64,000 nt of DNA. Origin: Streptomyces noursei. GTDB taxonomy: Bacteria; Actinomycetota; Actinomycetes; Streptomycetales; Streptomycetaceae. Shown in pieces: positions 8,889 to 17,579 of this stretch. A model generated the notes under the pieces. That model was not told where the DNA came from, did not search any database, and worked only from the letters and a program-made list of their open reading frames with translations. Position 1 is the first letter of the stretch, and the number at the start of each line of letters is the position of its first letter. The position numbers were made by a program, and so were the translations under genes. The stretch is taken from assembly GCF_016917755.1 (NCBI RefSeq), contig NZ_CP070326.1:3410001-3474000 (forward strand), read 5' to 3'.

Positions 8889-10123
8889 GCGCCCCGCACG
8901 CCACCCGCAGTACCGCGTTGCACGCCGGCGCCTGGTGGGTGTGGGCGCTCGGTCTGGCGACCGCGGCGTCCCGGACCACCAATCCGCTGCTGCTGGGGCT
9001 GTTGATCGGGGTGGCCGGCTATGTCGTGGCGGTGCGCCGGACGGATGCGCCGTGGGCGCGGTCGTACGGCGCGTTCGTCCGGCTCGGGCTGGTGGTGCTG
9101 GGCATCCGGCTGGTCTTCGCGTTCGTGCTGGGCTCGCCGATCCCGGGTACCCACACCCTGGTGACGCTGCCCGAACTCCCGCTGCCCGACTGGGCGAAGG
9201 GGGTCCGGGTGGGCGGCCGGGTCACCGCGGAGGGGATGCTCTTCGCGCTGTACGACGGGCTGAAGCTGGCCACCCTGCTGATCTGTGTGGGCGCCGCGAA
9301 CGCGCTGGCCAATCCGGCCCGGCTGCTGAAGTCGCTGCCCGGCGCGCTGTACGAGGCGGGGGTGGCGGTGGTGGTCGCGATGACGTTCGCGCCGCATCTG
9401 GTGGCGGACGTGCAGCGGTTGCGGGCGGCCCGTCGGCTGCGCGGCCGTCCGGACCGCGGGGCGAAGGCGCTGTTGCAGGTCGGGCTGCCGGTGTTGGAGG
9501 GCGCGTTGGAGCGGTCGGTGGCGCTGGCCGCGGCCATGGACGCCCGCGGCTACGGGCGGACCGCTCAGGTCCCGCCCGCCGTGCGGCGGTTGACGTCGGT
9601 GTTGACCCTGGGCGGGCTGCTCGGGGTGTGCGCGGGGACGTACGGGCTGTTGGGCGACTCCGGGGGCGGCTACGGGCTGCCGCTGCTGGTGGTCGGTCTG
9701 GGGGCGGCGATGGCCGGACTGTGGCTGGGGGGCCGGCGGTCGGTCCGGACCCGCTACCGGCCGGAGCCGTGGGGAGTACGGGCCTGGTTGGTGTCGGGGT
9801 CGGGGGTCGCGGTCGCGGCGTTGATGATCGCGGCGAACGGCTACGCACCGGGGGCGCTGCATCCGCCGGCGGTGCCGCTGACGGCGCCGGTGCTGCCGCT
9901 GTGGCCGGCGTTGTCGCTGTTGGTGGGGCTGGTGCCGGCGGTGGTGGCGCCGGTGCCGGCGCGGGCCGGGGGCGGCGCCGGCGCCGGCCGGTCCGCCCGG
10001 TCGTCCTCCCCCGCCCGGTCCGCCCCGTCCGCCCCGTCCGCCTCGTCCGACTCCTCTGCCCCGTCCGCCTCCTCCGCCCGTCCCTCCGCTTCCGATCCGT
10101 TCACGAAGGAGCCCACGCAGTGA
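8885..10123 (+). CDS. ECF transporter T component, CbiQ family
   Basis: 412 aa integral membrane protein, the energy-coupling scaffold linking the ATPase pair to the S component. It has several hydrophobic helices, a cytoplasmic coupling region with the paired Arg/Ala-rich signature (RAARRLRGR and AAAMDARGYGR), and further C-terminal helices. The ATG overlaps the previous stop (ATGA). The last ~45 residues are a low-complexity Ser/Ala/Pro tail (SSSPARSAPSAPSASSDSSA), longer than usual for CbiQ. It is translationally coupled on both sides. Confidence 0.88.
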   Translation: MSAPHATRSTALHAGAWWVWALGLATAASRTTNPLLLGLLIGVAGYVVAVRRTDAPWARSYGAFVRLGLVVLGIRLVFAFVLGSPIPGTHTLVTLPELPLPDWAKGVRVGGRVTAEGMLFALYDGLKLATLLICVGAANALANPARLLKSLPGALYEAGVAVVVAMTFAPHLVADVQRLRAARRLRGRPDRGAKALLQVGLPVLEGALERSVALAAAMDARGYGRTAQVPPAVRRLTSVLTLGGLLGVCAGTYGLLGDSGGGYGLPLLVVGLGAAMAGLWLGGRRSVRTRYRPEPWGVRAWLVSGSGVAVAALMIAANGYAPGALHPPAVPLTAPVLPLWPALSLLVGLVPAVVAPVPARAGGGAGAGRSARSSSPARSAPSAPSASSDSSAPSASSARPSASDPFTKEPTQ

Positions 10124-11748
10124 TCCGCTTCGAGCAGGTCTCGGTCACCTATGCGGACGCCGCCGAGCCGGCCGTCCAGGGGGTCGATCTGACCGTGCCC
10201 GAGGGCGAGTTGTGCCTCCTCGTCGGCCCGTCCGGGGTCGGCAAGTCGACCCTGCTGAACGCGGTGTGCGGGCTGGTGCCGCACTTCACCGGCGGCACCC
10301 TGCACGGCCGGGTGACCGTCGACGGGCGGGACACCCGCACCCATCCGCCGCGCGAACTGGCCGATGTGGTCGGCACGGTGGGCCAGGACCCGTTGGCGCA
10401 CTTCGTCACCGACACCGTCGAGGACGAGTTGGCCTACGGCATGGAGTCGCTGGGGCTGGCCCCGGACGTGATGCGCCGCCGGGTCGAGGAGACCTTGGAC
10501 CTGCTGGGTCTGGCCGACCTGCGGGACCGGGCGATCGGCACGCTGTCGGGCGGGCAGATGCAGCGGGTGGCGATCGGCTCGGTGCTGACCGCCCACCCCA
10601 AGGTGCTGGTGCTGGACGAGCCGACGTCGGCGCTGGACCCGGCGGCCGCGGAGGAGGTGCTGGCGGTCCTGCAGCGGCTGGTCCACGATCTGGGGACGAC
10701 GGTGCTGATGGCCGAGCACCGCCTGGAGCGGGTGGTGCAGTACGCGGACCAGGTGATCCTGCTGCCGGGGCCGGGCGCGGCTCCGGTGATGGGTGAGCCG
10801 GCCGGCATGATGGCCGCTTCCCCGGTCCGGCCGCCGGTGGTCGAGCTGGGCCGGCTGGCCGGCTGGTCGCCGTTGCCGCTGTCGGTGCGCGACGCCCGTC
10901 GGAAGGCGGCCCCGCTGCGGGAGCGGTTGTCGGCGGTGGCCGTGCCGTCGCCCGGGCCGGCGGCGGTGCCGGCGGCGGACGCGGAGCCGGTCGCCACGGT
11001 CGCGGGGCTGGGCGTCCACCGGGACCGGACGCCGGTGCTGCACGGGGTCGGGCTGACCGTCCGGCCGGGCGAGACGGTCGCGCTGATGGGCCGCAACGGG
11101 GCGGGCAAGTCCACCTTGCTGCGGGCGTTGGTGGGGATGCACCAGCCGTCGGCGGGTTCGGTGCGGGTCGGTGGTGCCGTTCCGCACAGGACCCGGCCGC
11201 GGGATCTGCTGCGCCGGGTCGGGCTGGTGCCGCAGGAGCCGCGGGACCTGCTGTCCGCGGACACCGTGGACGGGGAGTGCGCCGCGGCGGACCGGGACGC
11301 GGGCGCGCCCGCCGGGACGTGCCGGGAGGTGGTGGCGCGCCTGCTGCCGGGGGTGCGGGGTGCGGCGCATCCGCGGGACCTGTCCGAGGGGCAGCGGCTG
11401 GCGCTGGCGCTGGCGGTGGTGCTGACCGCCCGGCCGCCGTTGCTGCTGCTCGACGAGCCCACCCGGGGCCTGGACTACGCGGCCAAGGCGCGGCTGGTCG
11501 AGGTGGTGCGCGGGCTGGCCGCCGAGGGGCAGGCGTGCGTGTTGGCCACGCACGACGTGGAGTTGGCCGCCGAACTGGCGCACCGGGTGGTGATCCTGGC
11601 GGACGGGGAGGTCGTCGCGGACGGCCCGACCGAGGACGTGGTGGTCTCCTCCCCCGCGTTCGCCCCGCAGGTCGCCAAGGTGCTGGCGCCGCTGCCGTGG
11701 CTGACCGTCGGGCAGGTCGCCCGCTCCCTGGAAGGGGCCTCGGCGTGA
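10120..11748 (+). CDS. ECF transporter fused A-A' ATPase
   Basis: 542 aa with two complete ABC ATPase domains in one chain. Domain 1: Walker A GPSGVGKST (36-44), signature LSGGQ, Walker B VLVLDEPTSALDP. Domain 2: Walker A GRNGAGKST near residue 325, signature LSEGQ (Glu replacing one Gly) and Walker B LLLLDEPTRGLDY. It hydrolyses ATP to drive corrinoid or cobalt import with the adjacent T and S components. The GTG start overlaps the cbiQ-like stop (GTGA) and GAAGGAG lies just upstream. Confidence 0.92.
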   Translation: MIRFEQVSVTYADAAEPAVQGVDLTVPEGELCLLVGPSGVGKSTLLNAVCGLVPHFTGGTLHGRVTVDGRDTRTHPPRELADVVGTVGQDPLAHFVTDTVEDELAYGMESLGLAPDVMRRRVEETLDLLGLADLRDRAIGTLSGGQMQRVAIGSVLTAHPKVLVLDEPTSALDPAAAEEVLAVLQRLVHDLGTTVLMAEHRLERVVQYADQVILLPGPGAAPVMGEPAGMMAASPVRPPVVELGRLAGWSPLPLSVRDARRKAAPLRERLSAVAVPSPGPAAVPAADAEPVATVAGLGVHRDRTPVLHGVGLTVRPGETVALMGRNGAGKSTLLRALVGMHQPSAGSVRVGGAVPHRTRPRDLLRRVGLVPQEPRDLLSADTVDGECAAADRDAGAPAGTCREVVARLLPGVRGAAHPRDLSEGQRLALALAVVLTARPPLLLLDEPTRGLDYAAKARLVEVVRGLAAEGQACVLATHDVELAAELAHRVVILADGEVVADGPTEDVVVSSPAFAPQVAKVLAPLPWLTVGQVARSLEGASA

Positions 11749-12683
11749 CGGCGTCGGCCCCGCGGGTGCGGGCGGTGCGGCTCGGCCCGCGGGCGGTGGC
11801 CGCGCTGTGCCTGGTGTCGGCGGTCGGTGTGGTGGCGTTCGGCTGGCCGTTGTTGGCCGGTCCTGGTTCCGGGTTGGCGCATTCGCAGGACGCGCCGTGG
11901 CTGTTCGCCGCGCTGCTGCCGCTGTTGCTCGCGGTGGTGGTGGCGACCATCTCGGACACGCCCTCGGCGGGGGCCGCGGGGACCCGCGGTCTGGACGCCA
12001 AGGCGATCGCGATGCTCGGGGTGCTGGCCGCGGCGGGGGCCGCGCTGCGCCCGCTCGGCGCGGGGACCGCAGGCATCGAGCCGATGTTCTTCCTGATGGT
12101 GTTGTCGGGGCGGGTGTTGGGCCCCGGGTTCGGTTTCGTGCTGGGGTCGGTGGCGATGTTCGCCTCGGCGCTGCTGACCGGCGGGGTCGGGCCGTGGATG
12201 CCGTTCCAGATGTTGTCGATGGGGTGGGTGTCGATGGGGGCGGGGCTGCTGCCGGGCGCCCTGGAGGCCCCCGCCGGGCATGGGGGTGCCCCCGCTCGAA
12301 CAACGTTCAGAGCGGGGGCGGGGTCGAGAGCGCGGGGGCTGCGCGGCCGCCGCGAGTTGGTGCTGCTGGCCGGGTACGGGGCGGTGGCGTCGGTGGGCTA
12401 CGGAGTGGTGATGAACCTCCAGGGCTGGCCGTACATCGGGGGGCTGGCGTCGGGCGTGTCGTTCGTGCCGGGTGATCCGCTCTCCGCCAACCTGACGCGC
12501 TTCCTGGCGTACTGCCTGGCCACGTCGCTGGGGTGGGACCTGCCGCGGGCGGTGGTCACCGTCGTGCTCACCCTGACGCTGGGCGGCGCGGTGTTGAAGG
12601 CGTTGCGGCGGGCGACCCGGCGGGCGGCGTTCGAGGCGCCGGTGACCTTCGCGGACGAGGCCGGGCGGCCGGGCGGGTCCTGA
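11745..12683 (+). CDS. ECF transporter substrate-binding S component
   Basis: 312 aa membrane protein with about six hydrophobic segments; it binds the substrate in the membrane. The genes before it and the riboswitch point to a corrinoid or precursor, similar to the CbrT-type S components predicted for cobalamin uptake. GTG start overlaps the ATPase stop. A hydrophilic insertion of roughly 35 residues (around GHGGAPARTTFRAGAGSRA) is encoded by a copy of a palindromic Streptomyces repeat at 12276-12319, so the loop between two helices has been lengthened in frame. Confidence 0.82.
   Translation: MTASAPRVRAVRLGPRAVAALCLVSAVGVVAFGWPLLAGPGSGLAHSQDAPWLFAALLPLLLAVVVATISDTPSAGAAGTRGLDAKAIAMLGVLAAAGAALRPLGAGTAGIEPMFFLMVLSGRVLGPGFGFVLGSVAMFASALLTGGVGPWMPFQMLSMGWVSMGAGLLPGALEAPAGHGGAPARTTFRAGAGSRARGLRGRRELVLLAGYGAVASVGYGVVMNLQGWPYIGGLASGVSFVPGDPLSANLTRFLAYCLATSLGWDLPRAVVTVVLTLTLGGAVLKALRRATRRAAFEAPVTFADEAGRPGGS
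12276..12319. repeat. palindromic repeat inside the S-component gene
   Basis: GGGCATGGGGGTGCCCCCGC, then TCGAACAACGTTCAGAGC and a G-run. It shares the GCTCGAAC-n(2-5)-GTT(C/G)AGAGC layout with the copy at 13102-13142. Inserted in frame in a hydrophilic loop. Confidence 0.65.
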
Positions 12684-12727
12684 CGGCCCGGCGGCGGGTG
12701 CCGGTACCGCCCGGCGGCCCGGCCGGG

Positions 12728-12889
12728 TCACTCCTCGGGCGTGCCCTGCCGCCCCTTCCCAGCGCAGAGGGCACACGGCTCCGTGCACGGGGGCACCGGA
12801 TCTCCGGGAGGCACGTAAACGACACCCTCACCCGTCGCCACCAGCGGTGGCCTCAGCTCCGGCGGCCTCAACTTGGCCTGGTCGGTCAT
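12728..12889 (-). CDS. small hypothetical protein with CxxC
   Basis: 53 aa: MTDQAKLRPPELRPPLVATG..., ending with CTEPCALCAGKG, a possible zinc-binding or redox cysteine cluster. The ATG overlaps the stop of the upstream gene (ATGA). Last of three coupled minus-strand genes divergent from the XRE regulator at 13478. Small partner genes of this kind often accompany Streptomyces XRE regulators. Function unknown. Confidence 0.55.
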   Translation of the reverse strand: MTDQAKLRPPELRPPLVATGEGVVYVPPGDPVPPCTEPCALCAGKGRQGTPEE

Positions 12890-13083
12890 GGCATCGCCTT
12901 CCGCCGATGAGGGTGGCGGCGCAACTCGACGTTGCAGTCGATCACCTTCGACCTGTCCCCGACGGCTCGCGCTTGTGCACGCTGCTGGACCAGCGCCCCG
13001 CACACATCGCACCCGGTAACCGGCTCGGGCTCGGGCATCGGAACGGAGTCCGGCAGGTGAACGGCACGGCACATGCGGGGCAT
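12886..13083 (-). CDS. small hypothetical protein, DUF7848-like
   Basis: 65 aa with CDVC and a further Cys-His-rich C-terminal region (VIDCNVELRRHPHRRKA), resembling the short zinc-ribbon-like proteins found beside Streptomyces XRE regulators. GGAGGTGAGGGG precedes the ATG by a few bases. Its start overlaps the upstream stop by one base (TGATG) and its stop overlaps the next start (ATGA). Assignment to the named family is tentative. Confidence 0.6.
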   Translation of the reverse strand: MPRMCRAVHLPDSVPMPEPEPVTGCDVCGALVQQRAQARAVGDRSKVIDCNVELRRHPHRRKAMP

Positions 13084-13319
13084 CAACCCCTCACCTCCGC
13101 CGATGGGGTCTCCCCTGCTCGAACGCAGTTGAGAGCTTGGGGAAGAATCCGACGCGGCCCGGCGTCGATCCCGTGGACCGCGAGCCACAGCGCCCGCCGG
13201 CGCCCCCGCTGCAACCGCGGCTCGTGCCGTTCCTCGGTGTCGGCCGCATCGTGACGGCCTCGTGCGGACAGGAACAAGCTCCACAGCGTCTCAAAAGGCC
13301 ACGCGAGAGCGTGGTGCAT
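13083..13319 (-). CDS. small hypothetical protein of XRE-associated cluster
   Basis: 78 aa. Start ATG 13319 is preferred over longer in-frame starts because GGAGG lies 8 nt upstream. The core (FETLWSLFLSARGRHDAA and RALWLAVHGIDAGPRRI) has the look of the short conserved proteins that flank Streptomyces XRE regulators. The last ~20 residues (ALNCVRAGETPSAEVRG) are encoded by a palindromic repeat, so the original C-terminus was probably replaced. First gene of a three-gene coupled operon. Confidence 0.55.
   Translation of the reverse strand: MHHALAWPFETLWSLFLSARGRHDAADTEERHEPRLQRGRRRALWLAVHGIDAGPRRILPQALNCVRAGETPSAEVRG
13102..13142. repeat. palindromic repeat at 3' end of small gene
   Basis: TCTCCCCTGCTCGAACGCAG then TTGAGAGCTTGGGGA. 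The CCCC/GGGG and GCTC/GAGC blocks pair to form a hairpin. Same family as 12276-12319; recognised as a form common in Streptomyces intergenic DNA. Here it reads into the C-terminus of the 78-aa protein. Confidence 0.6.
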
Positions 13320-13429
13320 GTCGTCAACCTCCACTTGGTTGATGGCCACGCCCCGGGCCGGTCGGACGGTCGCGGGGGTTCTTGCCACGTCCATGCTGCG
13401 ACGTGCAGGAGCCACGCGGGAGTTGACCA

Positions 13430-13462
13430 GGGTTGACTATTCTGGAGACACCACCGGTCAAC
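13430..13462. promoter_or_regulatory. inverted repeat in divergent promoter of XRE gene
   Basis: GGGTTGAC at 13430-13437 and its complement GTCAACCC about 18 bp later flank the likely promoter of the XRE regulator, just upstream of its ATG at 13478. A further TTGACC copy precedes it. Candidate operator for the divergently encoded regulator. Confidence 0.4.
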
Positions 13463-13477
13463 CCTCAGAGGTTCACG

Positions 13478-14449
13478 ATGCGTGACGACTTTGCTGATCT
13501 TTCCCGCAGAGCGCTTCGGGACAGCGGATATTCGATAAAAGCTGCCGCACGTGCCCTGAACTATGACGTGGCCTATCTGTCCCGAGTACTGAACGGAAAA
13601 CAGCGTACATCGGCAAAGTTGGCTTCCGCGCTGGATTCTCTCGTGGGCGCAGACGGCGCGTTGGCCGCAACGGTGCTTGATGGAGACAACCGCGAACGGG
13701 TCAAGCGGAGCGCTGCCAATCCGTCCCGCCTGGATGCCGGAACCGTCGACGCTCTCGCTGGCGTGTTGGCTGCCTATCGGCGGTTGGACGATACGGCAGA
13801 GCCAGGGTCACTGGTCCCGGCAACCATGGCGCAGATGGGGGAAGTTACCCGGATGCTCCGGGGAGCCCGTGGCCCCCACAAGGACCGACTAGCGGAGGTC
13901 GCTTCCGAGTGGGTGCAGTTCTCGGGGTGGATGCTCGCACAGGTTCGCAAGGACAGTGAAGCGGTCAGGCTCCTCAATGACGCTTTAGAACTGGCCGACG
14001 AAATCGGGAACGGCACCCTCGCCGCGCAGGCACTCAACTTCAAAGGCTACGTTTCTCGACAGCAGAACCGCCCTCAAGGAATTGCCCGTTGGTTCGCTGC
14101 GGCGGCGACTACACCGGGCGCGCACCCCGCCCAACGCATCGGCGATTTTCTCCAAGCGGCTGCCGGAATGGCGACCATGGGCGAACTCGATGCGGCTCTG
14201 CGCATGGTCGAGGAAGCGGAGGGGCTGACAGATGAGGCCGCCCCCCTTCCCCCGCCCGATACCGCATATTGGCTCACCCCTGCATTCAACCGTTTGAATA
14301 TGGGGCTCTGCGCCCTCGCGCTCGGCCGGTACAGCGAGGCGGTCGATCATTTGAAATCCGGACTCGCCGGGCTGCCGGAAGAGCTGAGGGACGCACCCTG
14401 GTCGTGGGAACACAGGGACGCGCTGCGCAGGGCATCAGAAGCAGCGTAA
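13478..14449 (+). CDS. XRE-family regulator with helical repeats
   Basis: 323 aa. N-terminal helix-turn-helix at residues ~10-55 (YSIKAAARALNYDVAYLSRVLNG fold, i.e. a Cro/C1-like recognition helix), followed by TPR-like helices. The frame opens at a TTG at 13433, but ATG 13478 with AGAGG 5 nt upstream places the start right before the HTH. It is divergent from three small coupled genes, an arrangement typical of Streptomyces XRE/DUF397-like modules, and probably controls them through the GGGTTGAC dyad. Confidence 0.85.
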   Translation: MRDDFADLSRRALRDSGYSIKAAARALNYDVAYLSRVLNGKQRTSAKLASALDSLVGADGALAATVLDGDNRERVKRSAANPSRLDAGTVDALAGVLAAYRRLDDTAEPGSLVPATMAQMGEVTRMLRGARGPHKDRLAEVASEWVQFSGWMLAQVRKDSEAVRLLNDALELADEIGNGTLAAQALNFKGYVSRQQNRPQGIARWFAAAATTPGAHPAQRIGDFLQAAAGMATMGELDAALRMVEEAEGLTDEAAPLPPPDTAYWLTPAFNRLNMGLCALALGRYSEAVDHLKSGLAGLPEELRDAPWSWEHRDALRRASEAA

Positions 14450-14517
14450 AGAACGAAGAAGGGAGTTCGGACGTCAGGGACCGGCGAGCTCGCCCAGCCG
14501 GCCCCGTCGGACGCGAC

Positions 14518-15690
<1,173 letters not shown>

Positions 15691-15742
15691 TCAACTCGTC
15701 CTCTCCTCGCGTCCGCGGACGTCCCGGCGCCCACGGAGGGAA

Positions 15743-15766
15743 GAACTAGTACGCGTTCTAGTTCTG
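15743..15766. promoter_or_regulatory. 24-bp near-perfect palindrome, KstR-like
   Basis: Arms AGAACTAG and CTAGTTCT are exact complements around TACGCGTT. The inner TAGTACGCGTTCTA matches TnnAACnnGTTnnA with one mismatch. It lies 56 bp upstream of the thiolase ATG in the thiolase-P450 divergent region. Confidence 0.6.
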
Positions 15767-15853
15767 CGCACAGTCTTATGAGCCGTCCGGTGCGGCGCAA
15801 GAGGGCTGCAGGCCCTTGTGCGCAAGAGGTGTTGCCGTGACCCTTGCCACTTG

Positions 15854-15867
15854 TAGAACTCGTTACT
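15854..15867. promoter_or_regulatory. second KstR-like half-conserved site
   Basis: TAGAACTCGTTACT contains the AACtcGTT core identical to that at 5142-5149 and misses the consensus only at the last base. It is about 100 bp upstream of the P450 start. Confidence 0.35.
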
Positions 15868-15966
15868 ACCTTCACCGCGACCTGCATCTGATGGCCCGTC
15901 AGACACTCGATGGTGGGACGACGGTGCCGTCAGGGCGTCCCACGCCAGCTGGACCAGGAGTCGCCG

Positions 15967-17208
15967 ATGCACTGCCCCGCGCTGCCCGAAGGGTTCGACT
16001 TCACCGACCCCGACGTCTACCAGTCCCGGGTCCCGCTCCCGGAGTTCGCACGGCTGCGCCGGACCGCGCCGGTGTGGTGGAACGCCCAGCCGCACGGCAT
16101 CGCCGGCTTCGACGACGACGGCTACTGGGTCGTCACCCGCCACCAGGACGTCAAGGAGGTCTCCACCAAACCGGAGGTCTTCTCGGCCAATCTGAACACC
16201 TCGATCATCCGCTTCAACCAGGGCATCTCCCGCGACCAGATCGAGGTCCAGAAGCTGATCATGCTGAACATGGACCCGCCGGAGCACACCCGGGTCCGCC
16301 AGATCGTGCAGCGCGGCTTCACCCCGCGGGCCATCCGCGCCCTGGAGGACGCCCTGCGCCGGCGGGCCGAGCAGATCGTCGAGGAGGCCCGGCACCGGGG
16401 CTCCGGCGACTTCGTCACCGACATCGCCTGTGAGCTGCCCCTCCAGGCGATCGCCGAACTCATCGGCATCCCGCAGGAGGACCGGGCCCGGATCTTCGAC
16501 TGGTCGAACAAGATGGTCGCCTACGACGACCCGGAACTGGCCATCACCGAGGAGGTCGGCGCCAACGCGGCGGTGGAGCTGATCTCGTACGCGATGAACC
16601 TCGCCGCGGCCCGCAAGGGCTGCCCGTCCAAGGACGCGAAGGACATCGTCAGCCGACTGGTGGCCGCCGAGCACGAAGGGAACCTCGGCTCCGACGAGTT
16701 CGGGTTCTTCGTGCTGCTGCTGGCGGTGGCCGGCAACGAGACCACCCGCAACGCCATCACCCACGGCATGCACGCCTTCCTCACCCACCCCGACCAGTGG
16801 GAGCTCTACAAGCGCGAGCGCCCGGGGACCGCGGCCGAGGAGATCGTGCGGTGGGCGACCCCGGTGGTCTCCTTCCAGCGCACCGCCACCCAGGACACCG
16901 AACTGGGCGGCGCACGCATCAAGAAGGGCCAACGGGTCGGGATCTTCTACTCGTCCGCCAACCACGACCCTTCGGTCTTCGACCACCCCGAGCTCTTCGA
17001 CATCACCCGCGATCCCAACCCCCACCTGGGCTTCGGCGGTGGCGGCCCGCACTTCTGCCTCGGCAAGTCGCTGGCCGTGCTGGAGATCGACCTGATCTTC
17101 AACGCCATCGCGGACGCCGTGCCCGGGATCTCCCTGGCCGGCGACCCGCGGCGACTGCGCTCCGCCTGGCTCAACGGGGTCAAGGAACTCCGGGTGCACT
17201 ACCGCTGA
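15967..17208 (+). CDS. cytochrome P450, CYP125-like
   Basis: 413 aa soluble P450 monooxygenase. I-helix oxygen-activation motif AGNETT, K-helix EIVR, heme loop FGGGGPHFCLG with ligand Cys364. Long stretches match the layout of CYP125 steroid C26-monooxygenases: GFDFTDPDVY near the N-terminus, VMLNMD-type MLNMDPPEHTR, CELPLQAIAELIGIPQEDR, DEFGFFV, and RLRSAWLNGVKEL at the end. Likely hydroxylates the terminal methyl of a sterol or isoprenoid side chain. ATG 15967 has AGGAG 7 nt upstream. Its 3' end overlaps the convergent gene by 29 bp. Confidence 0.9.
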   Translation: MHCPALPEGFDFTDPDVYQSRVPLPEFARLRRTAPVWWNAQPHGIAGFDDDGYWVVTRHQDVKEVSTKPEVFSANLNTSIIRFNQGISRDQIEVQKLIMLNMDPPEHTRVRQIVQRGFTPRAIRALEDALRRRAEQIVEEARHRGSGDFVTDIACELPLQAIAELIGIPQEDRARIFDWSNKMVAYDDPELAITEEVGANAAVELISYAMNLAAARKGCPSKDAKDIVSRLVAAEHEGNLGSDEFGFFVLLLAVAGNETTRNAITHGMHAFLTHPDQWELYKRERPGTAAEEIVRWATPVVSFQRTATQDTELGGARIKKGQRVGIFYSSANHDPSVFDHPELFDITRDPNPHLGFGGGGPHFCLGKSLAVLEIDLIFNAIADAVPGISLAGDPRRLRSAWLNGVKELRVHYR

Positions 17209-17569
17209 GGGAGGGCGCCGCCAGGGTGAGCGCTGTCAGCGTGAGCACCGCCAGGACGCCGACGCTCAGCAGCGCGGCCACCATGCGGCGGCGCAGCGTG
17301 CGGTAGACGCCCTCGTATTCGGCCCGCAGCGACGCGCTGCGGGCCGCGACGCGCTCCAGATAGGAGCGGGAGACCTCGCGCCGCTCCCGGCAGTAGTGCC
17401 GGAGGACGTCCTCCCGTTGGGAGTCGGTGAGCCAGGGCAGCCGGGCGCAGAACTCCTCCGCCTGGCTGCGGGCCCGCTCCTGCTCCGCCTCCCACAGCAG
17501 ATAGCCCTCGATGTCGTTGATCGCCTCCGCCATCCGAAGGTCCTCTCCCCCGCCGGTCCGCTCGGTCAT
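17180..17569 (-). CDS. small membrane-anchored protein linked to ctaD
   Basis: 129 aa: a charged helical N-terminal region (EAEQERARSQAEEFCARLPWLTDSQREDVLRHYCRERREVSRSYL) and one C-terminal transmembrane helix (MVAALLSVGVLAVLTLTALTLA). It starts 10 bp after the ctaD stop behind GGGAAGG, so it is cotranscribed with ctaD. Often found beside ctaD in Streptomyces and sometimes mislabelled as an oxidase subunit; it has no oxidase motifs. Its role is unknown. Confidence 0.8.
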   Translation of the reverse strand: MTERTGGGEDLRMAEAINDIEGYLLWEAEQERARSQAEEFCARLPWLTDSQREDVLRHYCRERREVSRSYLERVAARSASLRAEYEGVYRTLRRRMVAALLSVGVLAVLTLTALTLAAPSLSGSAPGVP

Positions 17570-17579
17570 GGGCCTTCCC

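Noticed and set aside
13433..13477. TTG start for the third XRE regulator
   Set aside because: It lies inside the dyad and promoter-like region; ATG 13478 has a ribosome site and leads straight into the HTH.
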